From the NCBI RefSeq assembly GCF_014654675.1, contig NZ_BNBC01000010.1, positions 124,001 through 188,000 of the forward strand: a stretch of DNA of 64,000 nt, read 5' to 3'. The DNA is from Streptomyces spiralis. Its GTDB lineage: Bacteria; Actinomycetota; Actinomycetes; Streptomycetales; Streptomycetaceae. Under the pieces are notes generated by a model, which saw only the letters and a program-made list of their open reading frames with translations, searched no databases and had not been told where the DNA came from. A program made the translations under genes and the position numbers. Positions 50,135 through 58,416 of the stretch are shown here, piece by piece. Position 1 is the first letter of the stretch; every line of letters starts with the position of its first letter.

Positions 50135-51754
50135 ATGGGACATCTGGAAGCCGCGCACCTGGAGTACTACCTCCCCGACGGGAGGGCGCTGCTCGGCGAT
50201 GTGTCCTTCCGGGTGGGTGAAGGCGCCGCGGTGGCGCTCGTCGGTCCCAACGGCGCCGGCAAGACCACCCTGCTCCGACTGATCTCCGGCGAGCTGAAGC
50301 CGCACGGCGGCACCGTCACCGTCAGCGGCGGGCTGGGCGTGATGCGACAGTTCGTGGGGTCGGTGCGGGACGAGACGACCGTACGCGACCTGCTCGTCTC
50401 CGTCGCCCCGCCACGGATCCGGCAGGCCGCGCGGGCCGTCGACGCGGCCGAACACGGCATCATGACACTCGACGACGAGGCCGCCCAGCTCCGCTACGCG
50501 CAGGCCCTCGCCGACTGGGCCGAGGTGCGCGGCTACGAGGCCGAGACCCTGTGGGACATGTGCACCACCGCCGCGCTCGGGGTGCCCTACGAGAAGGCGC
50601 AGTGGCGCCAGGTGCGGACCCTGTCCGGCGGCGAGCAGAAGCGGCTGGTGCTGGAGGCGCTGCTGCGCGGCACCGACGAGGTGCTGCTGCTCGACGAGCC
50701 GGACAACTACCTCGACGTGCCCGGCAAGCGCTGGCTGGAGGAGCGGCTGCGCGAGACCCGCAAGACCGTCCTCTTCGTCTCCCACGACCGCGAGCTCCTC
50801 GCCCGCGCCGCCGAGAAGATCGTCTCCGTCGAGCCCGGCCCGGCCGGCGCCGACGCCTGGGTGCACGGCGGCGGCTTCGCCACCTACCACGAGGCCCGGC
50901 GCGAACGCTTCGCCCGCTTCGAGGAGTTGCGCAGACGCTGGGACGAGAAGCACGCGCAGCTGAAGAAGCTGGTGCTGAACCTCCGCCAGGCCGCCTCCGT
51001 CAGCCACGAGATGGCCTCCCGTTACCACGCCGCACAGACCCGGCTGCGCAAGTTCGAGGAGATCGGCCCGCCGCCCGAGCCGCCGCGCGAGCAGGACATC
51101 CGGATGCGGCTGAAGGGCGGCCGCACCGGCGTACGGGCCGTCACCTGCCAGAACCTGGAACTGACCGGCCTGATGAAACCCTTCGACCTGGAGGTCTTCT
51201 ACGGCGAACGGGTGGCCGTCCTCGGCTCCAACGGCTCCGGCAAGTCGCACTTCCTGCGGCTGCTGGCCGGCGAGGACGTCGCGCACACCGGCGGCTGGAA
51301 ACTCGGGGCGCGGGTGGTGCCCGGCCACTTCGCCCAGACCCACGCGCACCCCGAACTCCAGGGCCGCACCCTGCTGGACATCCTGTGGAAGGAGCACTCC
51401 CAGGACCGGGGCGCCGCCATGTCCCGGCTGCGCCGCTACGAGCTGACCGGCCAGGCCGAACAGCCCTTCGACCGGCTCTCCGGCGGCCAGCAGGCCCGGT
51501 TCCAGATCCTGCTGCTGGAACTGGAGGGGGTCACTGCCCTGCTCCTGGACGAGCCCACCGACAACCTCGACCTGGAGTCCGCCGAGGCGCTCCAGGAGGG
51601 CCTGGAGGCGTTCGAGGGCACGGTCCTCGCGGTCACCCACGACCGCTGGTTCGCCCGCTCCTTCGACCGTCACCTCGTCTTCGGCAGTGACGGCAGGGTC
51701 CGCGAGACCCCCGAGCCGGTCTGGGACGAGCGCCGGGTGGAGCGGGCGCGGTAG
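50135..51754 (+). CDS. ABC-F family ATPase
   Basis: 539 residues with two ATP-binding cassettes and no membrane segments, i.e. ABC-F, a class that acts on ribosomes. Cassette 1: Walker A VGPNGAGKTT, signature LSGGEQKR, Walker B LLLDEPDNYLD. Linker about 250-320 is helical (ELRRRWDEKHAQLKKLVLNLRQ). Cassette 2: Walker A GSNGSGKSH, signature LSGGQQAR, Walker B LLLDEPTDNLD. Could be a translation factor or an antibiotic-protection protein; sequence alone cannot decide. A CAGAAT box 8 bases before the ATG and lack of a ribosome site hint at a leaderless message. Confidence 0.92.
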   Translation: MGHLEAAHLEYYLPDGRALLGDVSFRVGEGAAVALVGPNGAGKTTLLRLISGELKPHGGTVTVSGGLGVMRQFVGSVRDETTVRDLLVSVAPPRIRQAARAVDAAEHGIMTLDDEAAQLRYAQALADWAEVRGYEAETLWDMCTTAALGVPYEKAQWRQVRTLSGGEQKRLVLEALLRGTDEVLLLDEPDNYLDVPGKRWLEERLRETRKTVLFVSHDRELLARAAEKIVSVEPGPAGADAWVHGGGFATYHEARRERFARFEELRRRWDEKHAQLKKLVLNLRQAASVSHEMASRYHAAQTRLRKFEEIGPPPEPPREQDIRMRLKGGRTGVRAVTCQNLELTGLMKPFDLEVFYGERVAVLGSNGSGKSHFLRLLAGEDVAHTGGWKLGARVVPGHFAQTHAHPELQGRTLLDILWKEHSQDRGAAMSRLRRYELTGQAEQPFDRLSGGQQARFQILLLELEGVTALLLDEPTDNLDLESAEALQEGLEAFEGTVLAVTHDRWFARSFDRHLVFGSDGRVRETPEPVWDERRVERAR

Positions 51755-51763
51755 CGCCCGGCG

Positions 51764-52879
51764 TCACCTCCAGCGGAGGATGGCGCCCAGGCCGCCCGAC
51801 GGCGCGCCCTCGGCCGTGGCGGCCACCGGCTCCAGCGACAGCGCGATGGCGTCCGTGGTGACCGCGGAGCGGATCAGGGCGTCGTCGGCGCGCGCCGGCC
51901 AGGACCGCTGCTCGCCGAGGGTCTTCAGATCCGTGCGGCGCACCGCGAGCTGGTCCGGATCCTCGCCGATCCACACCTCCTGGTGGGCGTCGGCGCCCTC
52001 CGGGATGATCAGCAGCTCCTCCAGACGGTGCTCGCGGGCCGCCTCGACCAGCGCGGGTATGCCCTCCACGGCCGCCGCCCGCCCCTCGTCGTCCGGGGCG
52101 CGGGCCGCCCGGAAGCGGTCCAGCTCCTCCTCGACACGCTGGTGCACGTGCTCGGCGCGGATCCGCTCCACGTCCTCGTCCAGCAGCCGGCTGCCGGCGC
52201 CGTGGGTGGCTTCCACCACGCGGTCGTCCAGCCGCTGCGGCAGCCGCTCGCGCACCTCGCGCCGCTCCCTGTCGTCACCCACGAGGATCAGCAGGTCGGC
52301 CTGCGTCTCCTCCTGGCACACGCTGAGCGCGTCGGCGATCTCCGCCGCGTTGTGCTCCCAGGTGTTCTCCACCTTCAGCTGGAAGTGCCGCTCGGACCAG
52401 TCCACGTTGCTCGTCCGGTGGATCGGCCACTGCTGCCCGACCACCGTGCCGGCCTCCTTGCGGCCCAGCGCACTGCGCAACTCGAAGTCCGCGCCCTTGC
52501 GGTCGACATACGCCACGATCGCCACCGGGTCCTCGCCCGCCAGCTCCAGCAGCGGCGCCACGCGGGGCAGCGGCGCCCACTCCGCCCAGCTGATGCCCCG
52601 GGGCGGCCGGGCCAGGGGCGGGTCGAGGACGACCCTGCCGTCGCGGGCGAACAGGGCCCGCCCGTGCGGGTCGGGGGAGTGGCGCATCTCGTCGATCGCG
52701 GTCTCCACGGCCCGGCAGGTGGCCTCGTCAGCGCCCTGCCCCGCCAGCTCTCGGGCCATCGCCTGGGCCGTCAGGCGTATCTCCTGCGCGGTGTCCTCCG
52801 CCTTCCGCGAGGTGTTGACGTACACCGAGGCCCAGGGCCCGGGCTGTTCGTACAGTGGATGCAGAAAGGCGAGATCCAT
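51764..52879 (-). CDS. baeRF2-domain (Vms1/Rv2629-like) protein
   Basis: 371 residues of the bacterial eRF1-like family 2, related to the peptidyl-tRNA hydrolase domain of Vms1/ANKZF1 and to dormancy-linked Rv2629. Pieces: LAFLHPLYEQPGPWASVYVNTSRKAED at the start, VAIVAYVDRKGADFEL, then LLILVGDDRERREVRERLPQ and the late HQRVEEELDRFRAARAPDDEGRAAAVEGIPALVEAA. The role is probably on ribosomes or released tRNAs under stress. GGGAGGGAG precedes the ATG and a good SigB-type promoter lies at 52924-52948. It converges with the ABC-F gene, 9 bases apart. Confidence 0.85.
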   Translation of the reverse strand: MDLAFLHPLYEQPGPWASVYVNTSRKAEDTAQEIRLTAQAMARELAGQGADEATCRAVETAIDEMRHSPDPHGRALFARDGRVVLDPPLARPPRGISWAEWAPLPRVAPLLELAGEDPVAIVAYVDRKGADFELRSALGRKEAGTVVGQQWPIHRTSNVDWSERHFQLKVENTWEHNAAEIADALSVCQEETQADLLILVGDDRERREVRERLPQRLDDRVVEATHGAGSRLLDEDVERIRAEHVHQRVEEELDRFRAARAPDDEGRAAAVEGIPALVEAAREHRLEELLIIPEGADAHQEVWIGEDPDQLAVRRTDLKTLGEQRSWPARADDALIRSAVTTDAIALSLEPVAATAEGAPSGGLGAILRWR

Positions 52880-52923
52880 GGCTCCCTCCCGGAGGCCGTT
52901 CGGTGGTAGTCCACGCCGGGCGG

Positions 52924-52948
52924 GTACCCGTACCGCATGAACGAACAC
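52924..52948 (-). promoter_or_regulatory. SigB-type stress promoter of the baeRF2 gene
   Basis: On the minus strand GTGT (52948-52945), 15 bases, then GGGTAC (52929-52924), a match to the Streptomyces SigB-group pattern GNNT-N14-16-GGGTAC. The start codon at 52879 is 44 bases downstream. The same GTGT-N15-GGGTAC arrangement occurs at 54841-54865. Confidence 0.6.
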
Positions 52949-52966
52949 GACGAGCGGGGCATCACC

Positions 52967-53215
52967 ATGACCGGAGTCGACCCGGACCGGCTGGACGACC
53001 AGCAGCTCATGAAGGAGCTGGAGACCATCCACCGCACCCGCCACGACACGCTGCTGTACGGCTCGAACGACGCGCTGCGGGCCCACAACGAGCGCATGGC
53101 GCAGCTCGAGGGCGAGTACCTGCGCCGCAACCCCCGCCGCACCGTCGCCGCCGGCCGCACCCGCGAGGGAGCCCGGGAACGCGGCTGCGGCGAGTCGGCG
53201 GCTCCCCACGCCTGA
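52967..53215 (+). CDS. DUF6158 family protein
   Basis: 82 residues, helical: MTGVDPDRLDDQQLMKELETIHRTRHDTLLYGSNDALRAHNERMAQLEGEYLRRNPRRTVAAGRTREGARERG. The family is small, actinobacterial and of unknown function. The ATG at 52967 gives the conserved N-terminus with GGGG upstream; an in-frame ATG at 52937 would add ten residues and would place the start inside the baeRF2 promoter. Confidence 0.75.
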   Translation: MTGVDPDRLDDQQLMKELETIHRTRHDTLLYGSNDALRAHNERMAQLEGEYLRRNPRRTVAAGRTREGARERGCGESAAPHA

Positions 53216-53307
53216 CCCCGCCGTCACCCGCCTCGCGACGCCGTCACCCGAACGTGCCCGCCGGCGTGCTACCTGCGGTACGCCGACGGGCACTCCACGG
53301 CCCGGAT

Positions 53308-53850
53308 TCAGCCGGCCTTCTGCGCGAACACGTCCAGGAACGCCTGGCAGAACGCCTTCAGATCGGCCGGCTTGCGGCTGGTGACCAGCTTGTTCGGGCC
53401 GTTCTCACAGATCTTCACCTGCTCGTCGACCCAGGTGCCGCCCGCGTTGCGGATGTCCGTGCGCAGGCTCGGCCACGAGGTCAGCACGCGGCCGCGTACG
53501 ACATCGGCCTCCACCAGCGTCCACGGCGCGTGGCAGATCGCGGCCACGGGACGGCCCTGCTCGAAGAAGTCCCGCACGAACGAGACGGCCTTCTCGTCCA
53601 TCCGCAGGAAGTCCGGGTTCGCCACGCCGCCCGGCAGGACCAGCGCGTCGAAGGAGTCGGCGGAGGTGTCCCCGACCACCTCGTCGACGGGGAACGTGTC
53701 CGCCTTGTCCAGGTGGTCGAACGCCTGGATCTCGCCGGACTTGGTGGACACCAGCACGGTCTCGTGGCCGGCGTCCTGCGCCGCCTTCCGGGGCTCGGTC
53801 AGCTCCACTTGCTCGACGCCCTCGGGTGCGGCCAGAAATGCGATGCGCAT
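53308..53850 (-). CDS. DJ-1/PfpI family protein (type 1 glutamine-amidotransferase fold)
   Basis: 180 residues. The nucleophile-elbow cysteine is in VAAICHAPWTLVEADVV; upstream are RKAAQDAGHETVLVSTKSGEIQAFDHLDKADTFPVDEVV and LVLPGGVANPDFLR. PfpI/YhbO-type proteins are linked to stress tolerance, glyoxal repair or proteolysis; which of these applies is not shown. Third gene of a leftward operon with DUF2795 and CBS genes, behind the SigB-type promoter at 54841-54865. GAAAGGA precedes the ATG. Confidence 0.92.
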   Translation of the reverse strand: MRIAFLAAPEGVEQVELTEPRKAAQDAGHETVLVSTKSGEIQAFDHLDKADTFPVDEVVGDTSADSFDALVLPGGVANPDFLRMDEKAVSFVRDFFEQGRPVAAICHAPWTLVEADVVRGRVLTSWPSLRTDIRNAGGTWVDEQVKICENGPNKLVTSRKPADLKAFCQAFLDVFAQKAG

Positions 53851-53916
53851 GATGCTTCGACGTCCTTTCGTCGTGCTTCTTCTCTCGCCGGTCGGCCGTC
53901 CGGCTTCCCTCGCCCG

Positions 53917-54369
53917 TCAGCCGTCCGGTGCGTCCGGTCCGTCCGGGCCGCCGTCCGGCTCGGCGCGGCTGATGTCGGCGAGCGCCGAACGCGGGTCCCG
54001 GGCCTCCGCCAGGTCGCCCAGGCTGACCATGCCGACCGGCAGGCCGTCCTCGACGACGGGCAGCCGTCGTACGGCGTGTTCGCGCATCAGCGCGACGGCC
54101 GCCGACACCGGGTCGTGCGGGCCCACGACGAGCGGATGGGACGTGCACACGGCCCGCGCGCTCACCGCCTGCGGATCGAGGCCCTCGGCCACGGCCCGCA
54201 CCGCGATGTCGCGGTCGGTGAGCATGCCGACGATGTCCTGCCCGTCGGCCACCACCACGTCTCCGATGTCCTGGGCGCGCATCAGCCGGGCCGCCTCGAC
54301 GAGCGAGGCGTCGGGGCGGACGGCCACCACGCCCGGTGTCATGACGTCCCTGACGTATTCAGCCCTCAC
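53917..54369 (-). CDS. Two-CBS-domain protein
   Basis: 150 residues with a tandem pair of CBS domains (about 5-60: VRDVMTPGVVAVRPDASLVEAARLMRAQDIGDVVVADGQDIVGMLTDRDIAV; about 70-125: VCTSHPLVVGPHDPVSAAVALMREHAVRRLPVVEDGLPVGMVSLGDLA). Such modules bind adenine nucleotides and regulate partner proteins. The start is GTG at 54369. Second gene of the leftward stress operon; the tail is Asp/Pro/Gly-rich. Confidence 0.92.
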   Translation of the reverse strand: MRAEYVRDVMTPGVVAVRPDASLVEAARLMRAQDIGDVVVADGQDIVGMLTDRDIAVRAVAEGLDPQAVSARAVCTSHPLVVGPHDPVSAAVALMREHAVRRLPVVEDGLPVGMVSLGDLAEARDPRSALADISRAEPDGGPDGPDAPDG

Positions 54370-54405
54370 TGACGCCCTACCTGCCTTTCCGCCCGGCGCC
54401 GGGGT

Positions 54406-54807
54406 CTACGCACGGTCCTCCCGGGCGGGCCGCTCCGTGCGGGTGAGTTCCTTCGCCAGCTCCTGCACATTGGCGTAGTGAGCCTTGCGCGGCAGCCGCT
54501 CCAGTGCCTCGATCAGCGCGTCGGGCGCGTTCTTGCGGCGCAGTGTGCGCGCCAGTTCGCCCGGGCCCGCGGGAAAGGCGCTGCGGCCCAGGATCCTGGC
54601 CAGCTCCAGGCGCACGGTCTCCAGGGAGGCCCGGGACGCGCCCGGCGCCACCGGTCCGCCCCAGACCTCCGGGTCGTCCTCTGCGCTGGGCTCCGGGTCG
54701 TGCCACTCCTCGGTCCGCGTGGGATGGCCCGACCTGAGCAGGCCCTGCAGCTCGTGTTTCATCTCGTCGTCACGGTGGACACTCAGCCGGTCACTGCCTC
54801 GCTGCAT
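54406..54807 (-). CDS. DUF2795-domain protein
   Basis: 133 residues. The C-terminal half (about 68-128) is a DUF2795-like helical domain: ELARILGRSAFPAGPGELARTLRRKNAPDALIEALERLPRKAHYANVQELAKELTR. The N-terminal half is polar, with a His/Glu/Asp-rich segment and HELQGLLRSGHPTRTEEWHDPEP. Function unknown; first gene of a three-gene stress operon, with GGAGGGAG right before the ATG and a SigB-type promoter 34 bases upstream of the start. Confidence 0.88.
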   Translation of the reverse strand: MQRGSDRLSVHRDDEMKHELQGLLRSGHPTRTEEWHDPEPSAEDDPEVWGGPVAPGASRASLETVRLELARILGRSAFPAGPGELARTLRRKNAPDALIEALERLPRKAHYANVQELAKELTRTERPAREDRA

Positions 54808-54840
54808 GTCTCCCTCCACATCGTCGGGGGTGGCCACCGC

Positions 54841-54865
54841 GTACCCGTGCACGCGGAGCCGACAC
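54841..54865 (-). promoter_or_regulatory. SigB-type stress promoter of the DUF2795-CBS-PfpI operon
   Basis: On the minus strand GTGT (54865-54862), 15 bases, then GGGTAC (54846-54841), the same form as at 52924-52948. It lies in the 307-base gap 54808-55114 between this operon and the divergent sigma-factor gene. On the plus strand the gap also has GTTT-N15-GGGCAG (54947-54971), a weaker similar pattern that could drive the sigma gene. Confidence 0.6.
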
Positions 54866-55114
54866 GGCATTTCCGCGCCGGATGGTGGCCCGCACGCCAC
54901 ACCGCCCGGAGCGGGCCCCGGCCGGGGCCGGCTCCGGCGGCCGGGCGTTTGCCGCCGGAGGCCGGGGGCAGGCGCACACCCAGTGCTTCGGACCCAAGCC
55001 ACGTCCGTGGAGGCGGCGCGCGAGTCCGCGCGCGTGGGCGGCCGCTCCGGAATCCGCGTCCGCGCTCCCACGGAGACCGTCCACCCAGAGCACTCCAAGG
55101 GAGCTGCGAGCACC

Positions 55115-55912
55115 ATGCTGCATACGCGAGCGAACGCGAGGCACCACCCGCACGACGACGCCCCGGAGACCTCCGAGGCCTTCCGCCGGCTGGCCGAACT
55201 GCCCCCGGGACGGCGGCGCGACGCCGTCCGCGACGAGATCGTCGAGGCCTGGCTGCCCATGGCCGAGCGGATCGCCGGCCGCTTCCGCAGCCGCGGCGAG
55301 AGCCTCGACGACCTGCGCCAGGTCGCCGCCCTCGGCCTGGTCAAGGCGGTCGACCGCTACGACCCCGGACGCGGCAACGCCTTCGAGAGCTACGCCGTGC
55401 CCACCATCACCGGCGAGATCAAGCGCCACTTCCGCGACCACATGTGGACGCTGCACGTACCGCGCCGCGTGCAGGACCTGCGCAAGCGCGTCCGGTTCGC
55501 CCAGCAGGAGCTGTCCGGGACGGTCTCCGGCCGCGGCCCCACCGTCGCCGAGATCGCCGAGAAGGCGCACCTGAGCGAGGAGGACGCCCGGATCGGCCTG
55601 GAGGCGCTGGAGAGCTCCGCCACCCTCTCCCTCGACGCGGAGCTGCCCGGCAGCGAGGAGGCCCACCGCCTGGTCGACGCACTCGGCTCACCGGACCCCG
55701 CGCTGGACACCGTCGTGGACCGCGAGGCCGTCAGGCCACGTCTTGCGGCGCTGCCCGAGCGCGAGCGGGCCATCCTGTACATGCGCTTCTTCGGTGACAT
55801 GACGCAGAGCCGGATCGCCGAGCAGCTGGGCATCTCCCAGATGCACGTCTCGCGTCTCATCACCCGCAGCTGCGACCGGCTCCGCGACCAGGTGATGCGG
55901 GACATGCCGTAA
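55115..55912 (+). CDS. RNA polymerase sigma factor, SigB/SigF/SigG group
   Basis: 265 residues of the general-stress/sporulation sigma group. Region 2 is LRQVAALGLVKAVDRYDPGRGNAFESYAVPTITGEIKRHFRDHMWTLHVPRR; region 3 GPTVAEIAEKAHLSEEDARIGLEAL; region 4 LPERERAILYMRFFGDMTQSRIAEQLGISQMHVSRLI. No anti-sigma gene is adjacent; the PP2C phosphatase at 13581 is of the right kind to act upstream but lies far off. Two perfect-looking SigB-type promoters nearby would be natural targets. The ATG at 55115 has AAGGGAG about 11 bases upstream. Confidence 0.93.
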   Translation: MLHTRANARHHPHDDAPETSEAFRRLAELPPGRRRDAVRDEIVEAWLPMAERIAGRFRSRGESLDDLRQVAALGLVKAVDRYDPGRGNAFESYAVPTITGEIKRHFRDHMWTLHVPRRVQDLRKRVRFAQQELSGTVSGRGPTVAEIAEKAHLSEEDARIGLEALESSATLSLDAELPGSEEAHRLVDALGSPDPALDTVVDREAVRPRLAALPERERAILYMRFFGDMTQSRIAEQLGISQMHVSRLITRSCDRLRDQVMRDMP

Positions 55913-55935
55913 GGCCTGTCGGCAACAGGGGCTAC

Positions 55936-55953
55936 GGGGGTGTCTCGTCGATC
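55936..55953. mobile_element. Solo end of the MITE-like element at 49883
   Basis: GGGGGTGTCTCGTCGATC, an 18-base exact copy of the left terminal repeat of the 197-bp element 6 kb away, here preceded by TAC rather than TA. No matching right end is visible in the following 200 bases, so it is a remnant or half element. It starts 24 bases after the sigma-factor stop codon. Confidence 0.6.
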
Positions 55954-56112
55954 CCCCTGGGCCCCGGCGGTGCGCCCCGGCGTCACCCGATAGGCCGTTG
56001 GCGTCCCGCGAATGGGGCTCGGCATCGCGCGGCCCGGGGCGCCGCGGGCTGTGATGGCTGGGACGGCTCGAACGCCGTACGTCCGCCGCCCCCCGGCCCG
56101 AGGAGCCCCGCA

Positions 56113-56970
56113 ATGCGCCGCAGCACCCGCCACGCCCTGTCCGCCGCCGTCCTGGCCGGCCTGATGACGGGCACCGCCGCGTCGGCCGCCGTCGCGGTGG
56201 AGGCGGCGGAGGCCGGACCGACCCCGAGCAGCCCCCGGCAGGCACGTGGGCCGGGAGACCTTCCCGGCCCCGGATCCCGGCCGCAGGCGGCACCGTCCCC
56301 CGAGGCGGCCGTCCCCGGCACGGTGCTCCCCGGCCCTTCCGTGGACCAGCTCCTGCTCGGCCCGCAGGCCCTCGACCAGCAGACCCTGCCCCTGCTGCCT
56401 CCCACGCCGGACCAGGCCCCGGGTGACCCCGGCGGCTACCCGCGCGAGTCCGGCGGCCACCTTGTGGCCCCCGACCCGACGGACCACTCGGTCCAGGGCC
56501 CGACCGACCCCGTCGACCCGAACGGCATGACGGGCGGGACGGGCGGGACGGACTCCACGGGGAAGACCGATCCGAACGGCAGGATCGATCCGAACAGCAC
56601 GTCCGACCCGACCGGCAAGTCCGATCCGACGTACGACCTGTCGCGCCCCTCCGGTCCCTCCTCCGACTCCACCGGCTCCACCGGCTCCTCCGACACCGGC
56701 GCGTCCCGCGGCGACAGCGCGCAGGACTCCTCCGGCGGCCGGGACACCGACGAGTCGGGCGGCGACGGGAGTTCGGACACCTCGTCCCACGACTCGGGGT
56801 CCGGCGACTCCGGCGGGTCGGACAGTCCGCCCCAGCACGGTGTGGAGGCCGGAGCGGGCGGGGCGTTCACCGGGTCCCTGCCGGCGCTGATCGGCGGCGG
56901 CGCGCTGATCGCGTCCGCCCTGGGCGCCGCCGGGCACCGGATGTGGCGCCGCCGGAGCGCCGACGGCTGA
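56113..56970 (+). CDS. Secreted, membrane-anchored low-complexity protein
   Basis: 285 residues. A signal peptide spans about 1-30 (RRSTRHALSAAVLAGLMTG, then AASAAVA). The body (35-240) is disordered and rich in Pro, Asp, Gly, Ser and Thr, with degenerate repeats like DPNGRIDPNSTSDPTGKSDPT. The C-terminus has one membrane segment (SLPALIGGGALIASALGAAG) and a basic end HRMWRRRSADG, as in sortase-type anchors but without an LPXTG motif. Probably a wall-exposed protein of unknown function. Its ribosome site is weak. Confidence 0.75.
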   Translation: MRRSTRHALSAAVLAGLMTGTAASAAVAVEAAEAGPTPSSPRQARGPGDLPGPGSRPQAAPSPEAAVPGTVLPGPSVDQLLLGPQALDQQTLPLLPPTPDQAPGDPGGYPRESGGHLVAPDPTDHSVQGPTDPVDPNGMTGGTGGTDSTGKTDPNGRIDPNSTSDPTGKSDPTYDLSRPSGPSSDSTGSTGSSDTGASRGDSAQDSSGGRDTDESGGDGSSDTSSHDSGSGDSGGSDSPPQHGVEAGAGGAFTGSLPALIGGGALIASALGAAGHRMWRRRSADG

Positions 56971-57159
56971 CCCGCACCCGTCCCGGCACCGGGGCCGCAG
57001 GACGCCGTACGGGCCGCAGTCCCGGGTGACTGGCCTTCGCGACCCTCCGGGGCACCCATGGGACGGCGCCCGCCTGGGTACCCGCACGCGCAAGGCCCGA
57101 CGGCGAGCCCAGGCCCGACGGTGAGACGACACGGCGGCGAGGACTGCGCGGAGGTTGCC

Positions 57160-58416
57160 ATGCGGCGGACGGACCCGGAAGGGCACGGCCCCGTCCGCTA
57201 CGGGCCGTCGGCCCTCCCCGACGACGGACTGCCGGTGCTGCCCGAACTGTCCGCCGCGCTCGCCGCGGCCGCGGGCCGGAGCCGGGCCCGGGACAGACCG
57301 ATCGGAGGCGGCACCGCGCTCCTGGACGCGGCCGGCGGCTACTGGCGGCGGCGCGGCCTGCCCACCCGGCCCGAGCACGTGGCGGCCGGGCCCGGCGCGC
57401 CCTCCCTGCTGCTGGCGCTGACGGCCGCGCTCGGCGGCGACGTCCTCGTCCCCCGGCCCTGCGCCGCCTGGTGGGCGCCGTACGCGCGTCTGCTCGGCAG
57501 ACCGGCCTTCCCCGTCGCCACCCCGGCCGAGTGCGGCGGTGTACCCGACCCGTACGCCCTGCTGGAGACCGTCCGCAGGGTTCGCGCGGAGGGCGGCGAC
57601 CCCCGGCTGCTGGTGCTGTCCGTCGCCGACGACCCCACCGGCACGGTCGCGCCGCCGGAGGTGCTGCACGAGACCGTGGAGGCCGCCGCGGGCGAGGGCC
57701 TGCACCTGGTCAGCGACGAGACCTGGCGCGACACCTGGCACACCCCGCACGAGACGATGCTGCTCAGCCCCGCCGAGATGCTGCCCGAACGGGTCACCGT
57801 GGTCACCGACCTGGCCGGCGCGTTCCTGCCCAGCGGCTGGCCCGCCGCGATCGCCCGCTTCCCCGTCGGAACCACCGGGGACGCCCTGCACGCGCGCGTG
57901 CTCGACATCCTCACCGCGCTGGACGCCCGGATCGCCGAACCCGTCGCCGCCGCTGCCGCCTACGCCCTGGACGAACCCGAACCCGTCACCGCGCGCCTGA
58001 CCGCCACCGTGCGGCTGCACGCGCGCGTGGCCCGCGCCCTGCACGCCGCCGTCGTCGCCGCGGGCGCGCTGGCCCTGCCGCCACAGGCCGGCCGCCACCT
58101 CTACGCCGACCTCGGCCCGCTGCGCCCCGCCCTCGCCGCCCGGGGGGTCGGCGACGCGCAGGAACTGGAGGACTTCCTCGGTGCCCTGCTGGGCATGCCC
58201 ACGCCCGGCGGCCACCGCTTCGGCGACGATCTCGGCGCGCTGCGTGTGCGGCTGTCCACCACGGAGCTGCTCGGTGACACCGAAGAGGAGCGCACGGAAT
58301 GCCTCCTGTCGCCCACGCCGTTGGAACTGCCGCACCTGCAACGCGCGTTGATCTCCTTGAGGTCCGTCTTCGACGATCTTCGCGACGACGCTCAGCGATG
58401 GGAGCCTCCTCGATGA
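57160..58416 (+). CDS. Aminotransferase class I/II-like protein lacking the usual PLP lysine
   Basis: 418 residues with the fold-type I aminotransferase layout: GGGTALLDAAGGYWRRRGLPTRPEHVAAGPGAPSLLLAL, VPRPCAAWWAPYARLLG, VLSVADDPTGTVAPPEVL (an altered NNPTGA motif) and LHLVSDETWRDTWH (the SDEIY-like place). Where active enzymes have S-x-S-K the sequence reads VVTDLAGAFLPSGWPAAIARFP, so the Schiff-base Lys is missing. The protein may be a non-catalytic relative. ATG at 57160 follows GGAGG; a GGGTAC hexamer lies at 57076-57081. It overlaps the next gene by 4 bases. Confidence 0.82.
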   Translation: MRRTDPEGHGPVRYGPSALPDDGLPVLPELSAALAAAAGRSRARDRPIGGGTALLDAAGGYWRRRGLPTRPEHVAAGPGAPSLLLALTAALGGDVLVPRPCAAWWAPYARLLGRPAFPVATPAECGGVPDPYALLETVRRVRAEGGDPRLLVLSVADDPTGTVAPPEVLHETVEAAAGEGLHLVSDETWRDTWHTPHETMLLSPAEMLPERVTVVTDLAGAFLPSGWPAAIARFPVGTTGDALHARVLDILTALDARIAEPVAAAAAYALDEPEPVTARLTATVRLHARVARALHAAVVAAGALALPPQAGRHLYADLGPLRPALAARGVGDAQELEDFLGALLGMPTPGGHRFGDDLGALRVRLSTTELLGDTEEERTECLLSPTPLELPHLQRALISLRSVFDDLRDDAQRWEPPR

